A stretch of 18,062 bases of DNA from DASXTW01 sp036505215 (GTDB lineage: Bacteria; Actinomycetota; UBA4738), in NCBI GenBank assembly GCA_036505215.1, contig DASXTW010000212.1:1-18062 (forward strand), written 5' to 3'. A program made the position numbers and the translations under genes. The notes beneath the pieces were generated by a model. It did no database searches. It was not told the DNA's origin and worked only from the letters and a program-made list of their open reading frames with translations. Positions 6,819 through 14,298 of the stretch are shown here, one piece after another (the stretch's first letter is position 1; every line of letters starts with the position of its first letter).

Positions 6819-7613
6819 ATGGCCGGTCAGGCCGCCGATTCCGTCTTGTACGAGGTCCGGGGGCACTCGGTGCGGCTCACCGTCAACCGTCCCGATGAGC
6901 GGAATGCCCTCAACCAGCAGGTCGTGGACGGACTTCTGACAGGCCTGAGACGGGCTGCCGGGGAGGGTTCCGTCCGATGTCTGGTCCTCACCGGGGCGGG
7001 CGATCGAGCCTTTTGCTCGGGCGGGGACCTCACCAGCACGATGTCTCCCGACGAAGGACGGGTTCAACAGCACCACGGCAGGGGCCGGATCGGTGATCTG
7101 ATGGTGGCGATGGCCAAACACCCGCTGCCCATCGTGGCTCGAGTGAACGGCGCGGCTCTGGCCGGCGGGTTCGGCCTCATGCTGTCGTGTGATCTGGCCG
7201 TGGCGGCAGACGACGTGGAGGTCGGCACGCCGGAGATCAAGCTTGGCCTGTGGCCGTTCATGATCAGCGCCGTGATCGCTCGGAACGTCCCGAGAAAGAT
7301 CGCCGTCGAAATGATGCTCACCGGAAGACGGGTACCGGCGGCCGAGGCGGGTCGGTGGGGGATGGTCAACCGGGTCGTGCCCAGGGTGGAGCTCGACGAC
7401 ACGGTGGACCGCCTGGTCGAGGAGCTGAGCTCGAAGAGTCCGGTGGCGATGCGGCTGGGGAAGGAATCCTTTTACCGAGCGCAGGACATGCGGCTCGAGG
7501 AGGCCCTGGCGTATCTGAATGCGATGCTCTCCGTCGACCTCCAGAGCGAGGACGTCGTCGAGGGCGTCTCCGCGTTCCTCCAAAAGCGAGAGCCGGACTG
7601 GAAGGACCGTTGA
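6819..7613 (+). CDS. Enoyl-CoA hydratase/isomerase family protein
   Basis: 264 residues, a crotonase-fold protein acting on acyl-CoA thioesters. The CoA-binding and oxyanion-hole segments are clear: NRPDERNAL at 23-31, AFCSGGDL at 64-71 and GAALAGGFGL at 111-120. Of the two glutamates used by canonical hydratases, the second is present (Glu139 in TPEIKLG) while the position of the first (rat Glu144) is Gly119. Hydratase activity may therefore be altered and isomerase or other crotonase chemistry is possible. The frame is open from 6735, but that stretch contains the hsp20 terminator, so ATG 6819 is chosen. No good ribosome site is visible. The gene stands alone, converging with the membrane protein gene at 7635-8165. 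Confidence 0.9.
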   Translation: MAGQAADSVLYEVRGHSVRLTVNRPDERNALNQQVVDGLLTGLRRAAGEGSVRCLVLTGAGDRAFCSGGDLTSTMSPDEGRVQQHHGRGRIGDLMVAMAKHPLPIVARVNGAALAGGFGLMLSCDLAVAADDVEVGTPEIKLGLWPFMISAVIARNVPRKIAVEMMLTGRRVPAAEAGRWGMVNRVVPRVELDDTVDRLVEELSSKSPVAMRLGKESFYRAQDMRLEEALAYLNAMLSVDLQSEDVVEGVSAFLQKREPDWKDR

Positions 7614-7634
7614 AGCTATCGAGTCGGGGTCTGT

Positions 7635-8165
7635 TCAGCCATAGGCTGGCCCTCGCTCGGGAGAGGCGCGGACGAGCGTCAGTCCCTTCCAGCTGAGCCA
7701 CGTGAGGTAGCCGAAGGCGGCCGCCTCCCCATATGGGTACAGCCCGGCGTGGTGGCCGGTTGCGAAACAGGCGATAGCCAGCCCCAGCGAGGGAACGGCG
7801 GATGCGAGCGACCAGTGCATGCTCCACGTCTTCCGCCTGGCCAGGCCCACGAGCGCCACGGGAAGGGTCAGCAGGACCATCGTGACGAGCAGGACGCCCC
7901 ACCAGGGATCCGGTGCGTCGGGGTTGGCCGGCGCGGGCTCGGTAGCGAAGATCGTCCCCACGATTACTCCCCACGAAGCGAGCGTTCCCCACGCCCATCT
8001 CTTCGGAAGCCTGCCGTCGACCACCTCCCTACGGGAAGCGGGCCTCCCCAGCCGATCGGTCGACGGTGCAACGCGAACCGGTGGAGGCTTCAGGGCTTCT
8101 CGAACAGGGGCAGTTCGCTCTTCGAGCTCGACGAACATGCTCACTCGGTCGCGCGTCATGCTCAC
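7635..8165 (-). CDS. Small integral membrane protein, unknown function
   Basis: 176 residues that I cannot place in a named family. A charged N-terminal half (1-55, Arg/Pro-rich) is followed by about four hydrophobic segments: roughly 58-76 (WGTLASWGVIVGTIFAT), 88-108 (WGVLLVTMVLLTLPVALVG), 117-137 and 143-160. A His/Tyr-containing turn (ATGHHAGLYPYGEAAAFG) lies between the last two. GTG 8165 is chosen because AGGAGG sits seven bases upstream; ATG 8159 would be too far from it. The gene is divergent from the acyl-CoA carboxylase operon and shares its 165-bp upstream region, including the palindrome at 8182-8202. Role unknown. Confidence 0.75.
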   Translation of the reverse strand: MSMTRDRVSMFVELEERTAPVREALKPPPVRVAPSTDRLGRPASRREVVDGRLPKRWAWGTLASWGVIVGTIFATEPAPANPDAPDPWWGVLLVTMVLLTLPVALVGLARRKTWSMHWSLASAVPSLGLAIACFATGHHAGLYPYGEAAAFGYLTWLSWKGLTLVRASPERGPAYG

Positions 8166-8181
8166 GTGGCCACCTCCTCAA

Positions 8182-8202
8182 CCCAAGGATACGTCCCTTG
8201 GG
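8182..8202. promoter_or_regulatory. Candidate operator: 7-bp inverted repeat with 7-bp spacer
   Basis: CCCAAGG (8182-8188) and CCTTGGG (8196-8202) form a perfect inverted repeat around ATACGTC. It sits in the divergent region between the membrane-protein gene and the acyl-CoA carboxylase operon, just upstream of the GTG at 8165, where a dimeric repressor could control either gene. A second perfect palindrome, GGCTGCAGCC (8227-8236), lies 25 bp further on. No regulator gene is adjacent in the window. Confidence 0.4.
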
Positions 8203-8330
8203 GTTTCCCGTGGCGGCATGCTTTCGGGCTGCAGCCGTGGCATGTCGTAGCCGGCGTAGAGTTAGCCCAGCGGGCCCGGGAAGGCATCGGGAAGATCGTT
8301 CCCGGCGAAGGGCCCCAAGGAGGTATCAGC

Positions 8331-9956
8331 ATGGCCGATCAGGCCGAGAGGCCGCCTCCGGCTGAGAGAGCGGCGGTCACCTACTCGTACCAGGGCCCGG
8401 ATCTTCGCGGCCACGCCGAGGCCCTTCGGCACAGGCGCCAGGATTTTCTGGGTATGGGCGGGCCCGACCGGGTCCAGAAGCAGCTCGCTCAGGGCAAGCT
8501 CACGGTCCGGGACAGGCTCGACCTCCTCTTCGACCCGGGGACCTTCTCGGAGCTCGGACTCCTGGCCCATCAGCAGTCCACGTCACCAGCCATGCAGGGC
8601 AAGTTCACCCCGGCCGATGGGTGCGTGACAGGGATCGGCCGGATCGACGGTCGCCGGGTGGCCGTCATCGCGTATGACTTCACGGTGATGGCTGGTTCCG
8701 TCGGCATGGTGGGCGAGCTGAAGGCCACCCGCATGCGCGAGCTGGCGCTGCGGGAGCGCATCCCCCTGGTGTGGCTGATCGACTCGGCGGGGGCGCGGAT
8801 CCAGGAGGCGGCCGGCTCGATGTTCGCCCGCACGGGAGACCTGTTTCGCGAGCAGGTCCACATGAGCGGGGTGGTGCCTCAGGTGGCGGCCATGATGGGG
8901 CCCGGCGCGGCGGGAACGGCGTACATCCCGGGCCTGGCCGACTTCGTACCCATGGTGAAAGGCACCTCCCACATGGCCCTGGGAGGACCACCGCTGGTCA
9001 AGGCCGCCGTGGGAGAGGACGTCACGGCCGAGGAGATGGGCGGCTCCCAGATCCACACCAAGGTGAGCGGGGTGGCGGACCTCGAGGTTGAGGACGATGA
9101 GGAGTGTCTGCGGGTCGTCCGCACGTACCTGTCGTACTTCCCCAGCTCGAACCTGGACAGGCCGCCGATCCTCGCCTCCGAGGATCCCCCGGCACGCCGG
9201 TGCGACGAGCTGTACGACATCGTGCCGGCCAATCCGCGTCAGGCCTACGACATGCGAAAGGTGATCACCACCATCATCGACGACCGTGATTTCTTCCCCA
9301 TCAAGCCGGAGTGGGCCAAGAACCTGGTCACAGGGTTCGCACGGTTCGGCGGAAGGCCGGCGGGGATCGTGGCGAACCAGCCGATGTTTCTCGGCGGCGC
9401 CCTCGACGTGAACGCGGCCGACAAGGCGGCCCGGTTCGTCTGGCTGTGCGACGCATTCAACGTTCCTCTTGTCTTCCTGATGGACTGCCCCGGTTTCTTG
9501 GTCGGCTCAGCCGTGGAGAAGCAAGGGATCATCCGCCACGGCGCCAAGATGCTGTTCGCCGTGGCCGAGGCCACGGTGCCGAAGGTGACGGTTGTCATCC
9601 GCAAGGGCTACGGCGCCGGGTACTACGTGATGAACGGCAGGGCCTACGAGCCCGACCTCATCGTGGGCTGGCCGACGGCGGAGATCTCGGTGATGGGTCC
9701 GGAAGGAGCGGTCAACATCATCTTCCGCAAGCAGATCGAAGCGGCCGGGGACGCCGACGCCCAGGACGCGCTGAGGAACCAGCTGGTCGGCACCCTCAGG
9801 GAGCAGATCAACGCATACATCGCCGCAGGCTGGTCGTTCCTGGACGACCTGATCGACCCGGCGGAGACGCGCTCGGCGATCATCCGGGGACTGGAGATCG
9901 GGGAAACCAAGACGGTCGAGCGCCCGTGGCGGAAGCACGGCGTGCTGCCCGTATGA
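8331..9956 (+). CDS. Acyl-CoA carboxylase carboxyltransferase (beta) subunit
   Basis: 541 residues, the normal length for the propionyl/acetyl/methylcrotonyl-CoA carboxylase beta subunits, which move the carboxyl group from carboxybiotin to an acyl-CoA. The N-terminal crotonase-like half includes LTVRDRLDLLFDPGTF at 57-72, DSAGARIQEA (151-160) and GPGAAGTAYIPGL. The C-terminal half has FLGGALDVNAADKAARF (373-389), DCPGFLVGSAVEKQGI and the block GYGAGYYVMNGRAYEPDL. The overall pattern, particularly SGVADLEVEDDEECLRVVR, looks most like propionyl-CoA carboxylase-type subunits, but substrate choice cannot be fixed. A strong AAGGAGGT lies ahead of ATG 8331, and longer in-frame openings are rejected. 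A biotin carrier gene lies two genes downstream, while no biotin carboxylase subunit is seen in the window, so one must be encoded elsewhere. Confidence 0.95.
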   Translation: MADQAERPPPAERAAVTYSYQGPDLRGHAEALRHRRQDFLGMGGPDRVQKQLAQGKLTVRDRLDLLFDPGTFSELGLLAHQQSTSPAMQGKFTPADGCVTGIGRIDGRRVAVIAYDFTVMAGSVGMVGELKATRMRELALRERIPLVWLIDSAGARIQEAAGSMFARTGDLFREQVHMSGVVPQVAAMMGPGAAGTAYIPGLADFVPMVKGTSHMALGGPPLVKAAVGEDVTAEEMGGSQIHTKVSGVADLEVEDDEECLRVVRTYLSYFPSSNLDRPPILASEDPPARRCDELYDIVPANPRQAYDMRKVITTIIDDRDFFPIKPEWAKNLVTGFARFGGRPAGIVANQPMFLGGALDVNAADKAARFVWLCDAFNVPLVFLMDCPGFLVGSAVEKQGIIRHGAKMLFAVAEATVPKVTVVIRKGYGAGYYVMNGRAYEPDLIVGWPTAEISVMGPEGAVNIIFRKQIEAAGDADAQDALRNQLVGTLREQINAYIAAGWSFLDDLIDPAETRSAIIRGLEIGETKTVERPWRKHGVLPV

Positions 9957-9968
9957 GAGGGTAGCCGG

Positions 9969-10859
9969 ATGGCCACGGACGACGCCTGCATCATCACCTG
10001 CGCCGTGTCGGGGGCGGTGGCCAACAAACAGCAGTGCCCCGGCATCCCCTATACGCCCGAGGAGTATGCCAAGGAGGTCAGGCGGGCTCGGGACGCCGGT
10101 GCTTCGATGGTCCATATCCACGCCCGCACGCCTGAGGGCGTTCCCACGGTGGAGCCGCAGCACTACCGGGCCATCACCCAGGCGATTCTCGCGGAGACGC
10201 CGGACGTCATCGTCAACTACTCCACAGGGTGGGTAGGCCTGCCCATGGCCGAACGCGTGGGCCACATCACGGAGCTCCGACCGGAGGTCGGTGCCCTGAA
10301 CATGGGGTCGATGAATTACGCCAAGTACAGCGCCAAGAGGAAGGACTTCGTCTTCAACTTCGTGTTCCAGAACAGCTTCGAAGACATCGTCTTCCTCCTC
10401 CAGCACATGACCGAGGCCGGGGTCAAGCCGGAGTGCGAATGCTTCGACGTGGGCCACGTCGAGTCCGTCGGGCCATTGGTGGACATGGGCGTCCTGGCCC
10501 CCCCGATCCAGTTCTCGCTCATCCACGGAGTCCTGGGCGGGATCGGTGCCACTGCCCGCAACCTCGCCCACATGGCCAGCGTGGTCCCGGAGGGATCCAC
10601 CTGGGGCGTCATCGCGGTCTCCCGCGAGCAGTGGGTAATGGTTGGGTCGGCAGCAGCCCTCGGCGGCAACGTCCGTGTCGGATTCGAAGACAACTTCTAT
10701 CTGCCATCCGGAGAGATGGCCTCCTCCAACGGTGAGGCGGTGGAAGCGGCGGCGTCGATCGTCCGGCTCCAGGGCCGACGGGTCGCCGAGCCTGCCGAGG
10801 CCCGTGCCCTCCTCTCCCTTCCGCAGGAGCCCGACCGTTCGTCCATCCTGGGGTCGTGA
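9969..10859 (+). CDS. BKACE family beta-keto acid cleavage enzyme (DUF849)
   Basis: 296 residues, a TIM-barrel zinc enzyme of the family of 3-keto-5-aminohexanoate cleavage enzyme (Kce). Family members condense a beta-keto acid with acetyl-CoA to give acetoacetate and a new acyl-CoA. Visible metal and catalytic residues are His49 and His51 in VHIHAR, and Glu240-Asp241 in VRVGFEDN. Arg236 in that segment matches the conserved arginine of the family. At the position where Kce carries Glu14, which as I recall contacts the substrate amine, this protein has Val17 (CAVSGAVAN), which points to a substrate without an amino group. It starts 13 bases after the carboxyltransferase stop with GAGGG ahead, and is followed closely by the biotin carrier. 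The family is certain, the substrate is not. Confidence 0.92.
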   Translation: MATDDACIITCAVSGAVANKQQCPGIPYTPEEYAKEVRRARDAGASMVHIHARTPEGVPTVEPQHYRAITQAILAETPDVIVNYSTGWVGLPMAERVGHITELRPEVGALNMGSMNYAKYSAKRKDFVFNFVFQNSFEDIVFLLQHMTEAGVKPECECFDVGHVESVGPLVDMGVLAPPIQFSLIHGVLGGIGATARNLAHMASVVPEGSTWGVIAVSREQWVMVGSAAALGGNVRVGFEDNFYLPSGEMASSNGEAVEAAASIVRLQGRRVAEPAEARALLSLPQEPDRSSILGS

Positions 10860-10868
10860 ACCGTCCCG

Positions 10869-11081
10869 ATGCCGGAAGTCCTGGCCGAGATGGTGGCGAA
10901 CGTGTGGAGGGTGCTCGTGGCCCCCGGGCACTCGGTCGCCATCGGCGATCCACTGGTCATCCTGGAGTCGATGAAGATGGAAATACCGGTCGAGTCACCT
11001 GTGGCCGGGACGGTCACCGACGTACGAGTCCGGGAGGGCGCGGCCGTCCAGGAAGGCGACGTGATCGCGGTGGTCGAGTGA
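10869..11081 (+). CDS. Stand-alone biotin carboxyl carrier protein
   Basis: 70 residues forming just the biotinyl/lipoyl barrel-sandwich domain. The biotinylation site is ESMKMEIPV with Lys36 as the attachment point, preceded by the turn APGHSVAIGD and followed by SPVAGTV and VREGAAVQEGDVIAVVE. The size and composition match the free-standing biotin carriers of actinobacteria (about 70 residues in mycobacteria). The obvious partner is the carboxyltransferase at 8331-9956, with which it shares an operon, though the biotin carboxylase that would charge it is absent here. ATG 10869 is nine bases after the BKACE stop. Because SMKM also occurs in lipoyl-domain relatives less often, biotin is strongly preferred over lipoate. 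Confidence 0.93.
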   Translation: MPEVLAEMVANVWRVLVAPGHSVAIGDPLVILESMKMEIPVESPVAGTVTDVRVREGAAVQEGDVIAVVE

Positions 11082-11106
11082 CCGGGCGGATCGAGAGTGC
11101 TGGGAG

Positions 11107-11910
11107 ATGGCGCTGATCACGGTCGGCCGCATGGACGGGCTCGAGCCGGTTGCCCTACTCACGCTGAACCGGCCGGAGCAGCGCAACGCCGTGTCATCGG
11201 CCATGCTCGAGCAGCTCACAGCCATCCTGGGGGATCTTGCAGTCGACCCCGAGGTGCGGGCGGTGGTGCTGGCCGGTGCCGGCCCGGACTTCTGCGCCGG
11301 GGCCGATGTCGCGGAGCTCGCCGAGGCGCTCTCTGGACATGCCGTCGTCGAGTACAGGAGAGCGTTCGATCGGGCGTTCTCGGCCATCTCCGACCATCCC
11401 GTTCCGGTAATCGCTCGGATCCACGGAGCGGCATTCGGCGGAGGTTGCCAGCTCGCCGTGGCCTGCGACCTGGCGGTGGCGGCAGAGGACGCCCGGCTCG
11501 GGATCCCTTCGGCCCGCCTGGGCATCGTGATCAGCTTCGAGAGCCTCGAGCGCCTGGTGCTGGCCGTCGGACCGAAGCGTGCCGGCGAGATCCTGTTCAG
11601 CGGACGGGTTCTCTCAGGAGGCGAGGCCGCAGCCTGGGGTCTGGTGAATCGCACGGTGCCGGCCAGTGACCTCGATGCCGCCCTGCGGGAGATGGCGTCG
11701 GCCGTGGCCGAGGCGGCGCCTCTGTCCGTCCGAGGTTCCAAGCGCGGCATCACTACGGTCCTGGAGAACCTCCGGCTGGAGCGATTCACTCAGGGCCAGC
11801 AAGTGGCGGATTTCGAGATGATGGCAGCAGAGGCGCTGTCGAGCGAGGACCTCCGCGAGGGGATCCGGGCCTTCAGGGAGCGGCGGAAGCCGCGGTTCAA
11901 GGGAACGTGA
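11107..11910 (+). CDS. Crotonase-family protein lacking both classical catalytic glutamates
   Basis: 267 residues with a complete crotonase fold: NRPEQRNAV at 21-29, DFCAGADVAEL at 61-71, the oxyanion-hole segment FGGGCQLAVACDLAVAA (110-126) and GIPSARLG (132-139). At the two glutamate positions of canonical enoyl-CoA hydratase the protein has Gln115 (GGGCQL instead of GGGCEL) and Ser135 (IPSARLG instead of QPEILLG). Water addition to enoyl-CoA by the usual mechanism is therefore unlikely. Other crotonase chemistries (decarboxylation, isomerisation, thioester hydrolysis, retro-aldol) are candidates. It is the fourth gene of the carboxylase/BKACE/biotin-carrier run and overlaps the endonuclease III start, which suggests it works on an acyl-CoA made by those enzymes. 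Start ATG 11107; ATG 11131 is possible. Confidence 0.9.
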   Translation: MALITVGRMDGLEPVALLTLNRPEQRNAVSSAMLEQLTAILGDLAVDPEVRAVVLAGAGPDFCAGADVAELAEALSGHAVVEYRRAFDRAFSAISDHPVPVIARIHGAAFGGGCQLAVACDLAVAAEDARLGIPSARLGIVISFESLERLVLAVGPKRAGEILFSGRVLSGGEAAAWGLVNRTVPASDLDAALREMASAVAEAAPLSVRGSKRGITTVLENLRLERFTQGQQVADFEMMAAEALSSEDLREGIRAFRERRKPRFKGT

Positions 11911-12614
11911 TGGCCGTGGCCAGGAAGAGCACGAGGACGACGGCGAAGGCGCTCACCCGCACCAGTCCTCTCGAGGAGAGAGCGCCGGAGGTCATCAAGC
12001 GGCTGAAGAAGGCCTACCCGGACGCCAAAGTGGCCCTTCACTTCAGCAACGCACTGGAGATGCTGGTGGCCACGATCCTGTCGGCGCAATGCACTGACGA
12101 GCGAGTCAACCAGGTCACCGAGACGCTTTTCGAGAAATACCGGACTCCCCAGGATTACCTGAAGGTGCCGGTGTCCGAGTTGGCCGCGGACATCAAGCCC
12201 ACCGGGTTCTTCAATCAGAAGACCAAGTCCATCCGGGCCGCGTGCCAGAAGATCATCGACGACTACGGGGGGGAAGTCCCCGGGACCATGCAGGAGCTCG
12301 ACTCACTGCCCGGCGTGGCCCGCAAGACCGCCAACATCGTCCAGGGAAACGCCTACCCGGATCGGCATCGAAAGGATCCCGATGCCGGCATCGCCGTCGA
12401 CACGCACGTGAGGCGGGTGAGTCAGCGGCTGGGATTCACCTCGAACAAGGATCCCGACAAGATCGAACAGGATTTGATGAAGGTCATTCCGAGAAGGGAT
12501 TGGTTCCCGTTCACCTATGTCTTGATCGAACACGGTCGCCGGGTCTGCAAGGCCCCCACCCCCAGATGTGAGGTGTGCCCGGTGAACGACCTGTGCCCGT
12601 CGAGCCGGGTCTAG
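11910..12614 (+). CDS. nth: Endonuclease III (DNA glycosylase/AP lyase)
   Basis: 234 residues, a base-excision-repair enzyme removing oxidised pyrimidines and nicking the abasic site. The helix-hairpin-helix LPGVARKTAN (133-142) contains Lys139, matching the Schiff-base lysine, and the acidic catalytic residue is Asp164 in VDTHVRRV. The iron-sulfur loop is intact as Cys213-x6-Cys220-x2-Cys223-x5-Cys229. ILSAQCTDERVN (56-67) is the usual substrate-pocket segment. Between GNAY and AVDTH there is a short charged insertion (DRHRKDPDAG) compared with E. coli Nth. The ATG overlaps the preceding TGA as TGATG; GTG 11907 is an alternative. Co-transcription with acyl-CoA genes is probably just positional. 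Confidence 0.96.
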   Translation: MAVARKSTRTTAKALTRTSPLEERAPEVIKRLKKAYPDAKVALHFSNALEMLVATILSAQCTDERVNQVTETLFEKYRTPQDYLKVPVSELAADIKPTGFFNQKTKSIRAACQKIIDDYGGEVPGTMQELDSLPGVARKTANIVQGNAYPDRHRKDPDAGIAVDTHVRRVSQRLGFTSNKDPDKIEQDLMKVIPRRDWFPFTYVLIEHGRRVCKAPTPRCEVCPVNDLCPSSRV

Positions 12615-12674
12615 CGCCTAACCATGGGGTGCAGGTGAGGAACGAAGAAGCTGTGCAAGCGTTGAGCAGCTGAC

Positions 12675-13862
12675 TTATCCCGAGGCCCTCGTTAGGCCGA
12701 ACGCATCTCCAGTCTGGGTGGCGCGTCTGGTCAGTTCGGAGATGATCCGCTGCCTAGCGGTCGTTAGAGGACCGCTCACTTCCATGAACAAGGCACCTCC
12801 AACAGCATCGTATAGCTGCTCCGTGGCCACATACTGTCGGCCTCGGCGTCTTCCCTCAGCCTTAAGCAGACCAGAGGTAACGGATGCGGCCAGATCCTTC
12901 GTTGCAGTTGCCGGGCTCACATCAGCGATTGACCGGTAGTAGCCCGCCGTCACAGCTCTTCCAAAGAATGCATCCCACAGCGCATTCGCCACCCGAGGAT
13001 GCAAGTTCACGTCCTCGGCCAGCTCCTCAAGAGCAGTCCAGATTTGGCCTTGAACCTTCTCTCTCATATCGAGAGCTCGTACCTGGTGAAGGTGCGCCTC
13101 AATGTGCGTCTTGAGAAAGGGGGTGATGTCTGATTCGCGGTGGAACTCTGAACCCAAGCAGGCGAATGCCGCGTAGTAATCAGCCAGGTGTCTGCCCCAC
13201 CACTCCTCCAGAGAGGTGAACTCTGGGCGCTTGAATCCACCCCGATACATCGCGAGGGAGGCCAGCACGCGAGCGGAGCGTCCATTTCCGTCCTTGAACG
13301 GGTGAATCGCGGCCACTGCAACGTGAATCCAGGCGGACGCTATGGCAGGGTGCGGATGGGCTTGTTCCATCCTGACACATGCTTCGTCTACCAATGCGGG
13401 AACATCATCACCCGGGGGGGGAATGAAAACTTGCTCACCAGTGATGCCATTGATGACATACGCAGGCTGATCCGTGCGAAGCCTTCCCGCTCCCTGGGAG
13501 TACTTTCCTGCAAGCACTCGGTCATGTAGACCGATGATCAGCTCTCGGTTCCACCTGAATGCGGCATCGTCTGCCCGCCGCAGCACGAAATTCATGGCTT
13601 CTCGATAGCCTTCCACCAGAGCTCGATCTTCCGGGCCGACTTCCGGCGGTGCCTCACCCGCGAGAATTCGCTTGACCTCCTCGACCGTTACAGGGACTCC
13701 CTCCATGGAGGTGGATGCTGCGACGGCTTCGGCCTGTAAGTCCCCACGGAGGCGGCCAGCCCAGGTGCGGGGTAAGGGCCCCCGGTAATCGAGCGCGAGT
13801 CGCCAGGAGTCCAATTCCTGGCAAAGCGGTATGAGAGGTTCGGTATCATAGGGAAGTACCAT
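12675..13862 (-). CDS. Fic domain protein (predicted AMP transferase) with N-terminal inhibitory motif
   Basis: 395 residues. The Fic motif HPFKDGNGR is complete at 187-195; in this family the histidine is the catalytic base for moving AMP (or another nucleotide/phosphate moiety) to a target hydroxyl. The inhibitory helix signature S/T-x3-E-G/N is present N-terminally as S50TSMEG55, making this a class II, self-inhibited Fic protein. The C-terminal third (about 290-395) looks like a winged-helix domain with ATATKDLAASVTSGLL. A frame extension to TTG 13883 exists, but an extended -10 sits over it, so ATG 13862 is used as a leaderless start. The stretch is visibly poorer in G+C than its neighbours, which hints at horizontal acquisition. 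No toxin-type antitoxin partner is adjacent; targets are unknown. Confidence 0.93.
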   Translation of the reverse strand: MVLPYDTEPLIPLCQELDSWRLALDYRGPLPRTWAGRLRGDLQAEAVAASTSMEGVPVTVEEVKRILAGEAPPEVGPEDRALVEGYREAMNFVLRRADDAAFRWNRELIIGLHDRVLAGKYSQGAGRLRTDQPAYVINGITGEQVFIPPPGDDVPALVDEACVRMEQAHPHPAIASAWIHVAVAAIHPFKDGNGRSARVLASLAMYRGGFKRPEFTSLEEWWGRHLADYYAAFACLGSEFHRESDITPFLKTHIEAHLHQVRALDMREKVQGQIWTALEELAEDVNLHPRVANALWDAFFGRAVTAGYYRSIADVSPATATKDLAASVTSGLLKAEGRRRGRQYVATEQLYDAVGGALFMEVSGPLTTARQRIISELTRRATQTGDAFGLTRASG

Positions 13863-13869
13863 GTAGGGA

Positions 13870-13878
13870 ATTATATCA
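13870..13878 (-). promoter_or_regulatory. Extended -10 promoter giving a leaderless fic mRNA
   Basis: Read on the minus strand, TGATATAAT is a perfect TG-N-TATAAT extended -10 element. Only seven bases separate it from the ATG at 13862, so transcription should begin at, or one base before, the start codon. No Shine-Dalgarno sequence precedes that ATG. A convincing -35 is not visible, which is acceptable for extended -10 promoters. Confidence 0.62.
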
Positions 13879-13919
13879 CTCAAACGCTAGCGATTTACCT
13901 GACGAATTTGCTGGTCAAT

Positions 13920-14186
13920 TCACCCAGTAGCGACAGGTACACGGGCTGCTTCGGCGCGCCGCCTGGCTCGGCGGAGCGCTCGGCGTTCCTCCTCGGAGAG
14001 GCCGCCCCATACCCCTGCGTCCTGGGCGGTGGCCATGGCCCATTCCAGACAATGGGTTCGAACCTCGCACTGCATGCAGATCGCTTTGGCCGCGGCGATC
14101 TGGGAGGCGGCCGGACCGGTGGTGCCCACGGGGAAGAAGAGCTCGGGATCCTCGTCCTTGCATCGGGCACGATGAACCCAGTCCAC
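13920..14186 (-). CDS. whiB1: WhiB-family iron-sulfur transcription factor (WhiB1-like)
   Basis: 88 residues. The four cluster-ligating cysteines are Cys9, Cys37, Cys40 and Cys46 (C-x27-C-x2-C-x5-C), followed by the beta-turn G58VWGG62 and a basic C-terminal tail (EEERRALRRARRRAEAAR) for DNA binding. CKDEDPELFFPVG and DAGVWGGLSEEERRAL closely match WhiB1, an essential nitric-oxide-sensitive [4Fe-4S] regulator that binds the primary sigma factor in mycobacteria. WhiB proteins are confined to actinobacteria and their phages, so this gene places the organism. The frame extends far upstream, but GTG 14186 has a GGGAGGGGGG site just ahead and begins the protein where WhiB1 begins. Its promoter (14299-14328) leaves a 5' leader of about 105 nt. 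Confidence 0.96.
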   Translation of the reverse strand: MDWVHRARCKDEDPELFFPVGTTGPAASQIAAAKAICMQCEVRTHCLEWAMATAQDAGVWGGLSEEERRALRRARRRAEAARVPVATG

Positions 14187-14298
14187 AGCGACCCCCCCTC
14201 CCAAGCCGGACAGCAGACGGTGAACTACACGGGCTCGCCTCGCCCTACGGACTGGTGTCTCGGCTACCCCCACCGAATAGGCCCCGAGCGAGGCGCGG

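Noticed and set aside
9507..10931. Minus-strand open frame of 474 codons across the carboxylase and BKACE genes
   Set aside because: Shadow of two well-supported plus-strand genes; the translation is His/Asp/Arg-rich with no recognisable domain.
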